Shown: positions 32,186 through 41,604, counted from the stretch's first letter. The stretch: 64,000 bases of DNA from Paracoccaceae bacterium (GCA_024742695.1 JANSXY010000002.1:186001-250000), one strand, 5' to 3'. The notes: generated by a model not told the origin, from the sequence alone. Made by a program: numbers and translations.

Positions 32186-32197
32186 CAGCTTATGCTG
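32186..32197. promoter_or_regulatory. CAGC-TTAT-GCTG palindrome in the LysR intergenic region
   Basis: A perfect inverted repeat lies between the divergent LysR gene and the 2OG-oxygenase gene. This is where LysR regulators usually bind. An AT-rich stretch (AATATTTTTT) follows it and may be part of a promoter. Confidence 0.4.
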
Positions 32198-32265
32198 GGC
32201 AATATTTTTTCCCGTTGCAAGCGCCCTGCGCGCCCGGCTTCATGGGATCAGACAGGGAGCACGCC

Positions 32266-33054
32266 ATGCATGACCTCATCGACCTGACCCGTTACCCGCT
32301 GGACAAGCCGGACAGCACCGCCCTGGCCGATCTGGTGGCGGCCTGCCGCGCCGACCTTGCGGCGACCGGGATGTTCAACCTGCCCGACTTCCTGAGGCCC
32401 GAGCCGATCGCCGCCGATGTCGCGCGGATCGCGCCGCGGTTTCGGACCGAGGCGTTCCGCCATGCGCGGCGGCACAACATCTACTTCCGCCGCGAGATCG
32501 AGGGGCTGGCCCCCGGCCATCCCGCGCTGGCCGAATTCGAGACGGTCAACCGCACACTCTGCGCCGACCAGCTTGCCGGCACGGCGCTGATGCGGCTTTA
32601 CGACTGGCCCGCCTTCGCCGCCTTTCTCGCCAGCGTGATGGAAAAGCCCGCGCTTTACACGATGGATGATCCGCTGGCGCGGGTGAACGCGATGGCCTAC
32701 GGGCCCGACGAGGCGCTGAACTGGCATTTCGACCGGTCGGAATTCACCACCACGCTGCTGTTGCAGGCCCCCGGGGCGGGCGGCGATTTCGAATATCGCC
32801 GCAACCTGCGCAGCGACGACGATCCGAACTACGCGGGCGTCGCGCGGCTTCTGGCCGGGCAAGACCCGGAGCTGCGCCGCCTGACGCTGGCGCCCGGCAC
32901 GCTGAACGTGTTCCGCGGCAAGAACACCGCGCACCGCGTCACCCCGGTTCAGGGCGACACGGCGCGGATCATCGCGGTGTTTTCCTTCTACGACCGGCCC
33001 GGCGTCCGGTTCTCGGCCGAGGAACAACAGGGGTTCTACGGGCGCGCGGCATGA
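32266..33054 (+). CDS. 2-oxoglutarate/Fe(II) oxygenase, HalD/ArpA-like
   Basis: A 262-residue non-haem iron oxygenase. The ATG at 32266 has GGGAG upstream. The metal triad is visible as His154-x-Asp156 (NWHFDRSEF) and His223 (TAHRVTPV), with Arg234 eleven residues later for 2-oxoglutarate. The HFDRSEF segment matches the HalD/ArpA group as I remember it. Because Asp156 is present, hydroxylation rather than halogenation is expected; halogenases have Gly or Ala there. The substrate is unknown. It overlaps the desaturase gene by 4 bp. Confidence 0.75.
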   Translation: MHDLIDLTRYPLDKPDSTALADLVAACRADLAATGMFNLPDFLRPEPIAADVARIAPRFRTEAFRHARRHNIYFRREIEGLAPGHPALAEFETVNRTLCADQLAGTALMRLYDWPAFAAFLASVMEKPALYTMDDPLARVNAMAYGPDEALNWHFDRSEFTTTLLLQAPGAGGDFEYRRNLRSDDDPNYAGVARLLAGQDPELRRLTLAPGTLNVFRGKNTAHRVTPVQGDTARIIAVFSFYDRPGVRFSAEEQQGFYGRAA

Positions 33055-33989
33055 GCGGCGATCATCGCGCCTTCCTCTCTGCCCTGCCGGCCGACACCCG
33101 CGCCGCGCTGTGCCGCACCGCCGACGGCCCGGCGTTGCGCCGGGCCGCCGTGCACCTCGGCCTGATCCTCGCATTGGGCTGGACGATCGCGGCGGGGGTG
33201 CCTTACTGGCCCCTGCTCTTGCTGCCGCAGGGCGTGCTGATCGTGTTCCTGTTCACCGCGCTGCACGAGGCGATCCATCGCACCGCCTTCGCGACCCGGT
33301 GGCTGAACGACGCGCTGGTCTGGATCGCGGGCGCGGCGCTGCTGATCGGGCCGGACTGGTTCCGCGCCTTCCATTTCGCCCATCACCGCCACACCCAGGA
33401 CCCCGATCACGATCCCGAACTCGCCGGCGGCGGCAAGCCGGATACCTGGCCGGCGTTCCTGTGGCACCTGACCGGCCTGCCGGTCTGGTGGGGATCGGCG
33501 CGGGTGCTGTGGCGCAACGCGACCGGGGCCGCGCCGGAGGCCTTCGTGCCGCCGCGCGCCCTGCCCCGGATCCGGGCCGAGGCGCGCAGCTTGCTGGCGC
33601 TTTACGCCCTGCTTGCCGCCGGCTCGTTCGCCGCCGGGTCCGGCCTTCTGCTGTGGCTCTGGATCGTGCCCGCGCTTCTGGGCCAGCCGGTTCTGCGGCT
33701 TTACCTGCTGGCCGAACACGGGCGCTGCCCGATGGTGGCCGACATGTTCGCCAACTCCCGCACCACCTTCACCACCGCGACGGTGCGCTGGATCGCCTGG
33801 AACATGCCCTACCATGCCGAACACCATGCCTTTCCGGCGGTGCCGTTTCACCGGCTGCCCGAGTTGCACCGCCTGACCCGCCCGCATCTGAAGACCACCG
33901 AGACCGGCTACGCGCGCTTCGCCGCGCGCTATGCCGCCGCCCTGCCGCTGGAGCCCGAGGATGGACGCCAAGACGCCGTTTCGCGATGA
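33051..33989 (+). CDS. Membrane fatty acid desaturase / hydroxylase family protein
   Basis: A 312-residue membrane di-iron enzyme. Three histidine boxes are clear: HEAIH at 72-76, HFAHHRH at 108-114, and HAEHH at 255-259. Hydrophobic segments lie between them (for example LLLLPQGVLIVFLFTAL). The family includes acyl desaturases, carotenoid hydroxylases and related enzymes, and the sequence alone does not decide which. It is translationally coupled to the 2OG oxygenase (4-bp overlap) and overlaps the next gene by 29 bp. Confidence 0.8.
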   Translation: MSGDHRAFLSALPADTRAALCRTADGPALRRAAVHLGLILALGWTIAAGVPYWPLLLLPQGVLIVFLFTALHEAIHRTAFATRWLNDALVWIAGAALLIGPDWFRAFHFAHHRHTQDPDHDPELAGGGKPDTWPAFLWHLTGLPVWWGSARVLWRNATGAAPEAFVPPRALPRIRAEARSLLALYALLAAGSFAAGSGLLLWLWIVPALLGQPVLRLYLLAEHGRCPMVADMFANSRTTFTTATVRWIAWNMPYHAEHHAFPAVPFHRLPELHRLTRPHLKTTETGYARFAARYAAALPLEPEDGRQDAVSR

Positions 33990-35217
33990 GCGCAAGCTCA
34001 CCTATCTCAACGCCGAGGGCGCCGACCGGCCGCTGAAAAGCCCGATCCCGGCCGAGGTTCTGGATGCCGCCCGCGGCTACCGTCTGGGCCGCTTGCGCGA
34101 CGCGATGGCGCGGGCCGACATGGCGGCGCTGCTGCTCTACGATCCGGTCAACATCCGCTATGCCTTCGACTGTTCGAACATGCAGGTCTGGACCGCGCAC
34201 AACCCGATGCGCTACGCGCTGATCCTGGCCGGCGGCCCGGCGATCATGTTCGAGTTCAAGGGCTGCGAGCATCTGAACGACGGATTGCCCGGCATCGACG
34301 AGGTCCGCCCGGCGATCACCTTCATGTTCATGAACCGCGGCGACAAGGCGGCGGGCTTCGTCGAGGACTGGGCCGACGAGATCGCCGCCCTGCTGCGCGA
34401 CCACGGCGGCGGCAACCGGCGGCTGGCGGTCGACAAGCTGGACGGGCACGCGGTGCATGCGCTGGAGGCGCGTGGCCTGTCCGTGCATGACGGCACGGCG
34501 CTGACCGAAACCGCCCGCGCGATCAAGTCACCCGAGGAAATCGCGCTCATGCGCTGGACGATCCGGGTCTGCGAGGCCGGGATGGCGCGGATCTACACCC
34601 GCTCCGCCCCCGGCGTGACCGAACGCGAGCTTTGGGCGGAACTGCATTTCGAGAACGCCCGCTCCGGCGGCGACTGGCTGGAAACCAAGCTTCTGACGGC
34701 GGGGCCGAACACCAACCCGTGGTACCAGGAATGTTCGGACCGGCCGGTGCGGGCGGGCGAGATGATCAGCTTCGACACCGACATGATCGGCCCCTACGGC
34801 TATTGCGCCGACCTGTCGCGGTCGTGGACCTGCGGCGAGGTGCCGATGACCGACACCCAGCGCCGGCTTTACGCGACCGCGCGCGACCAGATCGAGACCA
34901 ATCTCGCCCTTGTCCGGCCCGGCACCGGCTTTGCCGAGTTCAACGCGAAAAGCTGGCGGATCCCCGCGGCCCATGTCGACTATCGCTACTCGCTGGCGAT
35001 CCACGGCGTCGGCATGGCCGACGAATGGCCGATGATCCCGCTGCATGTCGATTTCGACGACCGCGCGATGGACGGCCGTTTCGAACCGGGCATGGTGGTC
35101 TGCGTCGAAAGCCTGGTGGCCGAGGCGGGATCGGAATCGATCAAGCTGGAAACCCAGGTGCTGGTGACGGAAACCGGCGCCGAACGGCTGGACAGCTTTC
35201 CCTGGGAAGAGGTCTGA
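33961..35217 (+). CDS. M24-family metalloenzyme close to DMSP lyase DddP
   Basis: A 418-residue creatinase/M24-fold enzyme. Metal-ligand candidates are Asp272, Asp274 and Asp284 (FDTDMIGPYG to CADLSRSW), His348 (HGVGMADEWP), Glu383 (CVESLVAE) and Glu397 (KLETQVLV). The spacing between them is nearly that of DddP, as I recall it. Asp354 sits where DddP has its catalytic Asp. LLLYDPVNIRYAFDCSNMQV is also DddP-like. DddP cleaves dimethylsulfoniopropionate to dimethyl sulfide and acrylate. A DddP paralogue or a prolidase-like enzyme acting on another small molecule remains possible. It ends the LysR-divergent operon. Confidence 0.7.
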   Translation: MDAKTPFRDERKLTYLNAEGADRPLKSPIPAEVLDAARGYRLGRLRDAMARADMAALLLYDPVNIRYAFDCSNMQVWTAHNPMRYALILAGGPAIMFEFKGCEHLNDGLPGIDEVRPAITFMFMNRGDKAAGFVEDWADEIAALLRDHGGGNRRLAVDKLDGHAVHALEARGLSVHDGTALTETARAIKSPEEIALMRWTIRVCEAGMARIYTRSAPGVTERELWAELHFENARSGGDWLETKLLTAGPNTNPWYQECSDRPVRAGEMISFDTDMIGPYGYCADLSRSWTCGEVPMTDTQRRLYATARDQIETNLALVRPGTGFAEFNAKSWRIPAAHVDYRYSLAIHGVGMADEWPMIPLHVDFDDRAMDGRFEPGMVVCVESLVAEAGSESIKLETQVLVTETGAERLDSFPWEEV

Positions 35218-35223
35218 TCGGGC

Positions 35224-35886
35224 TCAGCCGCCGGCCTTCTCCAGCGCGTAGGCGTTGAGCGCCGCGACCTCGTCGGGGCTGGGCCACTGGCCGGTGAAGC
35301 CGAAAAGGTAGCCCGCCAGCCGCTTCATCCTTATCCGCATCGGCTCGTTCTGGTCGAGCGCGTGGTAGCCGAGCTGCTGGAAATAGAGGATGCGGCCGCG
35401 GATGTCGGCCTCGTCCTCGGGATATCCGTAGCGGCGGAACATCGCGGCGACTGCGGCCAGCCGGGTATCGTCGGCCCGGTCGATCTCGCGCCGCACCGTG
35501 GTGTCGCGCCGCGCCCATTCCCGCACCGCGAAATCAAGCCGCTGGTCGAACAGGCCCGGATCGATGAAGCAGCGAAAGAAGTTGCAGACCGCGCCGGTGA
35601 TCGTGTCCGCCGGCAGTTCGCAATGGCGCACGAGAAAGGCCGTGTTGGTGCGTTCCCAATCGTCCAGAAGCGCGTCAAGAAGATCCTGTCGATCCTTGAA
35701 ATACCAGTAGAAACTGGATCTGGCGACGGTCAGGCCCTCGGCGATGGACAGCACCTTGACGCCGCTTTCGCCCTCGGAGATCAGCACCTCGCGCGCCGCG
35801 TCGAGCCAGTCCTGCCGGGTGACGCGCTGGCCCTGCGTCGGGGCCTGCGCGGCGTCGGGCTGGTTTTCGGGCGCGAGTTCTGTCAT
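35224..35886 (-). CDS. TetR-family transcriptional regulator
   Basis: A 220-residue regulator. The helix-turn-helix is about residues 24-68 (TRQDWLDAAREVLISEG, LTVARSSFYWYFKDRQDLLDAL). A helical ligand-binding domain follows. The ATG at 35886 is five bases after the mttB-like stop on the same strand, so the two are probably co-transcribed. Its target may be the methyltransferase/dehydrogenase genes upstream in the same series. Confidence 0.88.
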   Translation of the reverse strand: MTELAPENQPDAAQAPTQGQRVTRQDWLDAAREVLISEGESGVKVLSIAEGLTVARSSFYWYFKDRQDLLDALLDDWERTNTAFLVRHCELPADTITGAVCNFFRCFIDPGLFDQRLDFAVREWARRDTTVRREIDRADDTRLAAVAAMFRRYGYPEDEADIRGRILYFQQLGYHALDQNEPMRIRMKRLAGYLFGFTGQWPSPDEVAALNAYALEKAGG

Positions 35887-35890
35887 CGGC

Positions 35891-37438
35891 TCAACTTTCC
35901 GGCGGGGCGCCGCCGGCGGCGGTGCGACGCGCGATATCCTCGGCCATCGCGCCGATCCGCGCCGGATCGGCCGGGGCGCGCCAGTCCTCGGCGACGATCC
36001 GCTTCCAGATGTCGGTCGCGCGGTCCGAAGCGTCGCGGGCGCCGCGCTCTGTCCAGGTGCCGTAGTTCGACCAGTCCGCGACGAGCGGTTCGTAGAATTC
36101 CGTCTGGTAGCGCGCCATCGTCTGCCCGGCGGCGAAGAAATGCCCGCCGGGCGCGACCTCGGCAATCGCGTCGAAACCGATTTCCTCATCCGAACAGGGT
36201 GTTGCGGCGCAAAGCTCGGCCACCATCTGAAGCGCCTCCAGATCGGTGATGAGTTTCTCGTAGGACACCGTCAGCCCGCCCTCCAGCCAGCCCGCGGCAT
36301 GGATCACCGTGGTCGCGCCGGCCAGCAGGCAGCCCCAGAGCGCGAACTGCGTCTCGTGCGCGGCCTGCGCGTCGTTGATGTTGGCCGCCGATCCGGTGGC
36401 GCAGCGCCACGGCAGGCCGATCAAACGCGCCAGCTGCCCGGCCGCCAGCGAGGCCTTGAAATGCTCCGGCGTGCCCAGCGCCGGGGCCCCGGACTTCATG
36501 TGCACGTTCGAGGTGAAGGTGCCGTAGAGCACCGGCGCGCCGGGCCGGGCCAGCTGGTTCAGCGTGATCGCCGCCAGCGCCTCGGCATGGCTGAGCGTGA
36601 TCGCGCCGGCCACGGTGATCGGCGCCATCGCCCCCATCAGGGTGAACGGCGTGACGATCGCCACCTGCCCGGCACGCGCGAAATCGATCAGCCCCTGCGC
36701 CATCGGGATGTCGATCTGGCGCGGCGAATTGGTGTTGATGATCGTGTAGCACTGCGGCGCGGCGTGGAACTCCGCGTCGCCCAGGCCCCGGAAATCGCGC
36801 AGGATCTCGAAGCTTTCCATCACCTGCGGGGTGCCGCGCGCGTAGACGAAGGGCACCTTGTCGGTATGCACAAGCTGCGTCTGCATCGTGAAATAATGCC
36901 GGATTTCGGGCGCGACATCCTGCGGCTCCACCAGCGGCGGCACGAGGTGCAGCACGTCGAAGGCCTGGGTGATCTGGATCAGTTCGCGGAAGTCCCGCGC
37001 GGTGCCGGGGCGGCGGCCGCGATCGAGATCGGTGGCATGCGGGCAGCCGGCGCCGGGCTGGAAGTTCAGCGCCCCGAGTTCAAGGATCACGTCGCGTTCC
37101 GGCCGCGCCGCCCGCACGGTGATCGAGCGCGGCGCGGTGGCCAGCGCGGCCGCCACGATCTCGCGCCCGATCCGCACCGTCTGGCTGTCCTCGTCGACGA
37201 TCGCGCCGGCGGCGCGCAACAGCGCCCGCCCCTCGGGCAGAAGCACCCGCACGCCCAGCTCCTCCAGCACCCTGAGCGCGGCGTCGTGCATCACCGCGAT
37301 CCGGTCATCGGAAAACACCGCCATCGGCGGGAACGGGTTGCGCAGCCGCGTGTAGTTCACCGCGCGGGCGGGTGCGGCCTCGCGCGCCCCGCCGCGGCGC
37401 GCCCGGCGCCGCCCGCCGGGCTCGGCCGGCCCGGTCAT
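35891..37438 (-). CDS. Trimethylamine methyltransferase (MttB) family protein, non-pyrrolysine type
   Basis: A 515-residue MttB/COG5598 homologue. Segments such as APVLYGTFTSNVHMKSGAPA and TGSAANINDAQAAHE are typical. The frame reads through with no in-frame UAG, so it lacks the pyrrolysine of archaeal trimethylamine enzymes. Non-pyrrolysine members demethylate quaternary amines such as glycine betaine through a corrinoid protein. No corrinoid-protein gene is in the window. The ATG overlaps the FAD/GcvT gene stop (ATGA), suggesting joint function in methyl-group catabolism. Confidence 0.85.
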   Translation of the reverse strand: MTGPAEPGGRRRARRGGAREAAPARAVNYTRLRNPFPPMAVFSDDRIAVMHDAALRVLEELGVRVLLPEGRALLRAAGAIVDEDSQTVRIGREIVAAALATAPRSITVRAARPERDVILELGALNFQPGAGCPHATDLDRGRRPGTARDFRELIQITQAFDVLHLVPPLVEPQDVAPEIRHYFTMQTQLVHTDKVPFVYARGTPQVMESFEILRDFRGLGDAEFHAAPQCYTIINTNSPRQIDIPMAQGLIDFARAGQVAIVTPFTLMGAMAPITVAGAITLSHAEALAAITLNQLARPGAPVLYGTFTSNVHMKSGAPALGTPEHFKASLAAGQLARLIGLPWRCATGSAANINDAQAAHETQFALWGCLLAGATTVIHAAGWLEGGLTVSYEKLITDLEALQMVAELCAATPCSDEEIGFDAIAEVAPGGHFFAAGQTMARYQTEFYEPLVADWSNYGTWTERGARDASDRATDIWKRIVAEDWRAPADPARIGAMAEDIARRTAAGGAPPES

Positions 37439-39843
37439 CCGCGCATCGCCTTGCCCTCGGGATCGTAGGGCGAGGGCGCGATCACGCTGGCCGCGCGTTC
37501 GACGCCCACGACATGGACGGACAGATCGTTGCCCTCGACCGCCTCCGCGGTGTCCACCAGCGCCAGCGCGAAGGACTTGCCCAGCGTGTGCCCGTAGCCG
37601 CCAGAGGTGACGAAGCCAACGCGCCGGCCATCCTTCCAGACCGGCTCGTAGCCCGAGGCGTCGGCGTCTGCGGCATCGACCTCCAGCGTCACGAGTTTCT
37701 GCGCCGGGCCGTTGCCGTCGCGTTCGGCCAGCGCCGCGTCGCGGCCGGTAAACGCGCCCTTGTCCCAGGCGATCCAGCGGTCCATCCCGGTCATGCCGGG
37801 GGTATAGGCCTGGGTGAACTCCCGGCTCCAGATGCCGAAGGATTTTTCAAGCCTGAGCGACAGGAGCGCGTTGAACCCGACTTCGCGGATCCCCTCGTCC
37901 GCGCCGGCCTCGAGCAGCATCCGGCGCAGGACGACGTGATCGCCCATGCGGCAGTTGATCTCGTATCCCGCCTCGCCGGTCACCGACATCCGCGCCACGC
38001 GGGCCCGGATCATCCCGATGTCGAACCGGCCGCAGCCCATGAACGGCAGATCGCCCGCCGGGCCTTCGGCGACCCGCTCGATCACCGCGCGCGATTTCGG
38101 CCCCGACAGCGAGAAGCCGCAGACCTCCTCGCCGAGGTCGCGGATCTGGACACCGTCGTCCAGATGATCGCGGAACCAGCGCATGTGCCAGGCACGCAGG
38201 TAGTACGACCCCATGATCCACCAGGTTCCGTCGCCCCAGTTGAACACGGTCAGGTCGCCCTTCAGCCGCCCGTCCCGGCCCAGCATCGGCGCCAGCCGCG
38301 CCCGGCCCGGCCCCGGCAGTTTCGAAGCCATGATCCGGTCGAGCCAGGCCTCGGCGTTCGGCCCCGTCACCTCGTAGCGAGAGAAGCCGGAGATATCCAG
38401 AAGCCCAACGCCGCCGCGCACCGCGCGGCATTCCTCGCCGACGATGTCGAAGGCGTTGGACCGCTTGAGCGTCGGGGTTTCCACGAAATCGGGCGACGGC
38501 GCGAAGTAAAGCGGCACCTCCAGATCCCAGCTGACCCCCCAGCGGCAGCCCGCCGCGGTCATCGCGTCATGCGCCGGCGCGGTCTTCAGCGGCCGGCCGG
38601 CCGGCAATTGCTCGTTCGGGTAGGTCATCACGAAGCGGCGGGAATAGAACTGCCCGGTGGTTTCGCGGATGTAGCGCCGGTTCTGCGCGAACGCGCCGTA
38701 ACGCGCGACGTCCATGCACCAGGCGTCGGCCTCCGGTTCGCCGTGGATCATCCATTCCGCCAGGGTCTTGCCCACGCCGCCGCCCTGCAGGAAGCCCGCC
38801 ATCACCGCGCAGGCCGACCAGTAGCCGCGCTTGCCCGGCACCGGCCCGACAAGCGGGTTGCCATCGGGCGAGAAGGTGAAGGCCCCGTTCACCCATGTCT
38901 TGACGCCGACCTCCTGCAGCACCGGGTAGCGCTCGAAACCGCAGATCAGCTCCTTCTCGATCCGGTCGGTCTGTTCCTGGAACAGCTCCATCCCGTAGCT
39001 CCAGGGCGCGCCGTCCATCGCCCAATGCTCGTGCTCGATCTCGTAGATGCCCAGCAGAACGCCCTTCTGATCCTGCCTGAGGTAGGTGAAGCCCTCGAGG
39101 TCCACGGTCATCGGCACCTCGCCCGGCATCTCTTCGAGCGCGGGGATCGTGTCGGAGATCAGGTAATGGTGTTTCAGCGGCGACAGCGGCAATTCGATCC
39201 CCGCCATCCGGCCGACCTGCTTGGCCCAGAGCCCGGCAGCGTTGACCACGTGTTCGCAGTGGATCACGCCCTTGTCGGTGACCACCTTCCAGCCCTCGGC
39301 GGTCTGTTCCAGCGCCTCGACCTTCGTGTGCTCGAAATACGTGGCGCCACGCTTTTTCGCCGCGATCGCATAGGCATGAACGGTGCCGGTGGTATCGACA
39401 TAGCCCTCGCGGTCGGCCCACATGCCGCCCAGCAGCCCGTCGGGGGACATGATCGGGTTGAGCGCGCAGGCCTCTTCCACGCTGACCAGCCGGCAATCCT
39501 CGATGCCGATCGACTGGAACACGCGATAGGCCGATTGCAGCCATTCCCAGCGGTCGGGTGTACCCGCCATCGTCAGCCCGCCGGTCATGTGCAGGCCGAT
39601 CGACTGGCCCGATTCCTTCTCGATCTCGGCCAGCAGGTCGATCGTGTAGGCCTGCAGCGCGGCCATGTTCGGATCCGCGTTCAGCGCGTGGATGCCACCC
39701 GCCGCGTGCCACGACGATCCGGCGGTCAGGACCGAACGCTCCAGCAGGCAGACATCGGTCCAGCCCAGCTTGGCAAGGTGGTAAAGGACCGAGGCCCCGA
39801 CCACGCCGCCACCAATCACCACGACCCTGTAGTGCGATTTCAT
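37435..39843 (-). CDS. FAD-dependent dehydrogenase with GcvT domain (dimethylglycine/sarcosine dehydrogenase-like)
   Basis: An 802-residue two-part enzyme. Residues 1-400 form a DAO-type FAD domain (VVVIGGGVVGASVLYHLA at the N terminus). The segment AGSSWHAAGG carries the His that binds FAD covalently in this family. From about 430 onward is an aminomethyltransferase (GcvT) domain that passes the released C1 unit to tetrahydrofolate. The family oxidatively demethylates N-methyl amino acids. An in-frame GTG two codons upstream could be the start. Coupled to the MttB-like gene. Confidence 0.85.
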   Translation of the reverse strand: MKSHYRVVVIGGGVVGASVLYHLAKLGWTDVCLLERSVLTAGSSWHAAGGIHALNADPNMAALQAYTIDLLAEIEKESGQSIGLHMTGGLTMAGTPDRWEWLQSAYRVFQSIGIEDCRLVSVEEACALNPIMSPDGLLGGMWADREGYVDTTGTVHAYAIAAKKRGATYFEHTKVEALEQTAEGWKVVTDKGVIHCEHVVNAAGLWAKQVGRMAGIELPLSPLKHHYLISDTIPALEEMPGEVPMTVDLEGFTYLRQDQKGVLLGIYEIEHEHWAMDGAPWSYGMELFQEQTDRIEKELICGFERYPVLQEVGVKTWVNGAFTFSPDGNPLVGPVPGKRGYWSACAVMAGFLQGGGVGKTLAEWMIHGEPEADAWCMDVARYGAFAQNRRYIRETTGQFYSRRFVMTYPNEQLPAGRPLKTAPAHDAMTAAGCRWGVSWDLEVPLYFAPSPDFVETPTLKRSNAFDIVGEECRAVRGGVGLLDISGFSRYEVTGPNAEAWLDRIMASKLPGPGRARLAPMLGRDGRLKGDLTVFNWGDGTWWIMGSYYLRAWHMRWFRDHLDDGVQIRDLGEEVCGFSLSGPKSRAVIERVAEGPAGDLPFMGCGRFDIGMIRARVARMSVTGEAGYEINCRMGDHVVLRRMLLEAGADEGIREVGFNALLSLRLEKSFGIWSREFTQAYTPGMTGMDRWIAWDKGAFTGRDAALAERDGNGPAQKLVTLEVDAADADASGYEPVWKDGRRVGFVTSGGYGHTLGKSFALALVDTAEAVEGNDLSVHVVGVERAASVIAPSPYDPEGKAMRG

Positions 39844-39928
39844 CTGCACGACCCTCCCCGCATCCCGTTGCCGGAAGGCTAGCAGCGTGTGGACAGACCT
39901 GTCCAGACTTTCCGGTGGCCCGACGCGG

Positions 39929-40711
39929 TCAGCCCGCGATGTTGCCCGCGCGGCGGATCGCGGCGTCCAGCGCCCCGGCCAGCGCGGGCCGCAGCGGCGC
40001 GGCCTGCAGGCTTTCAAGCGCCGCCGCCGTCGTGCCGGCATAGTCGATCATCGCGCGCACATGATCGGCCGCGCCCAGCGCCCCGCGGCCCAGCACCTCG
40101 CCGGAGGCGAGGAACAGTTGCCGCACCGCGCGGTCGGCGACCTCGGGTGGCGCGCCGCGGGCCTCCGCCTCGGCGATCAGCACCCGCGCGATCTCGGCGA
40201 GGATGCCCGGCACCGGCCCGGTGAGCGCGGTGAACAGATCGATCAGCGCCTCGTCGCCGACCTCGTCGGCGGCGCCGAGCGGCGCGAACAGGTCGTTCAG
40301 GGCCGCGCGATCCTCGTCGGTCACGAACTCCGTGGCGATCCAGGGCGTGTAGGCCAGCCCCTGTTCGGCCGCCGGGCTGCACATCGCCCGCACCACCCGT
40401 GCCGCGCCGGTAATCGCGCCCAGCCGGGCCAGCGGCACGCCCGCCATGACCGAGACGACGAGCGCGCCGGGGCAATCGAGGCCGAGCGCCGCCACCTCTG
40501 CCGGCGGCACGGCCAGCAGCACGATCTCGGCCCCCGCGACGGCGGCGCGCGGCGTCGCGGCCTCGCGGATGCCGGGCACCCCGGCCAGCCGCCCCGGCGG
40601 GCGGCCCCGGCCGGCCACCGCGATATCGGGCGCGCCGGGCGCGCGGGTTGCCGCCAGCCGCCGCGCGATGGCACCGCCCAGCATTCCCGTTCCAACGATC
40701 GCCAGCCGCAT
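39929..40711 (-). CDS. ProC-like NAD(P)-dependent reductase
   Basis: A 260-residue protein of the pyrroline-5-carboxylate reductase fold. The ATG at 40711 follows GGAGG and opens MRLAIVGTGMLGGAIARRL, a Rossmann loop. GDEALIDLFTALTGPVPGILAEI lies near the start of the dimerisation domain, where ProC proteins have a comparable helix with a T(A/G)xGPA motif. Here the segment reads LTGPVPG, slightly off consensus. Whether it makes proline or reduces another imine is open; the methylamine context favours the latter. No other gene of proline synthesis is nearby. Confidence 0.7.
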   Translation of the reverse strand: MRLAIVGTGMLGGAIARRLAATRAPGAPDIAVAGRGRPPGRLAGVPGIREAATPRAAVAGAEIVLLAVPPAEVAALGLDCPGALVVSVMAGVPLARLGAITGAARVVRAMCSPAAEQGLAYTPWIATEFVTDEDRAALNDLFAPLGAADEVGDEALIDLFTALTGPVPGILAEIARVLIAEAEARGAPPEVADRAVRQLFLASGEVLGRGALGAADHVRAMIDYAGTTAAALESLQAAPLRPALAGALDAAIRRAGNIAG

Positions 40712-40803
40712 TCCGCCCTCCGTTCCCTTCCGGTGCCCGCAGCCTGCCGCGCCATTCCCCGGCAGGCAAAGGCCCGGCATCGCCTCGGCCCCGTCCGCCC
40801 GCG

Positions 40804-41604
40804 TCAGACCGCGAGGCCAAGCTCCGCGTCGCTGGCAGTGCCCGCGTACTTGTCGCGCGGCGGCCAGGGCCGGTCTTGCCAGCGCGGCACGAAGGCAAAG
40901 CTGGATACCGCGCGCCCCGCGACCAGCGCGCCGTTGCCCGCCCCGAGGGCATAGTCGTAGTACAGCTTGACGATCTCTTCGCGCGTGACCTGGCCGGTGG
41001 CTTCATGCGCCATGCAGGCCTCCTGCCAGGCGCGGACCCGCCGGTAGTCCGGCCCGTCGGGCAGATCGAACCCCTCGTAGTAGTCGAGAAACCAGAACCG
41101 CTTGAACACCGGCGTGAACACCGCCTCGGCAAGGCCGAAGCCGTCGAACAGAAACGGGCCCCGCGGGGCGTGTTCGCACAGGAAAGCGTCGATGTCGCGG
41201 TAGAGCGAAAGCAGCTTCGCGGCATGGTCGTCGCGGCGCGCGCGGTCCCGGTTCATCACGAACAGATAACCCGCCGTCGTGAATGGGCCCTCGCGGGCGA
41301 TCAGCATCGACTCCACCGCATGCTCCGCGGGGTCGCGCCGGCGCAGCATCGGCCCGTCCAGCACCTCGTCGAGGTAGCGCAGGATCACCAGGCTTTCCTT
41401 CACGATCCGCCCGTCGGGCGTTTCCAGCACCGGAAGCGCGGTGGTGCCGCGGGTCTTCGCCAGCAGGGCCGGATCGCGCGGTTTCGTGATGTCGACCACC
41501 CGGAACTCGACAGCGTCGGCGCGTCCGCGCAGGGCGAGCAGGATCTCCAGCCGCTGCGAGAACGGGCAGACCGGAATGTGATGGACGATATGCCTGGCGG
41601 TCAT
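40804..41604 (-). CDS. Glutathione S-transferase family protein
   Basis: A 266-residue protein with an N-terminal thioredoxin fold. PVCPFSQRLEILLALRG places a Cys at residue 13 where GST/glutaredoxin-like proteins have their catalytic residue. TTALPVLETPDGRIVKESLVIL contains the cis-Pro and the glutathione-contact ES motif. The helical C-terminal domain follows. AGGAG precedes the ATG. The substrate is unknown. It lies downstream of the ABC transporter, separated by 248 bp. Confidence 0.8.
   Translation of the reverse strand: MTARHIVHHIPVCPFSQRLEILLALRGRADAVEFRVVDITKPRDPALLAKTRGTTALPVLETPDGRIVKESLVILRYLDEVLDGPMLRRRDPAEHAVESMLIAREGPFTTAGYLFVMNRDRARRDDHAAKLLSLYRDIDAFLCEHAPRGPFLFDGFGLAEAVFTPVFKRFWFLDYYEGFDLPDGPDYRRVRAWQEACMAHEATGQVTREEIVKLYYDYALGAGNGALVAGRAVSSFAFVPRWQDRPWPPRDKYAGTASDAELGLAV

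Noticed and set aside
32266-33054. 2OG-dependent halogenase
   Set aside because: The metal motif keeps Asp156; halogenases of this group have Gly or Ala there.
35891-37438. Pyrrolysine-containing MttB
   Set aside because: No in-frame TAG occurs within the gene; it is the ordinary-codon type.
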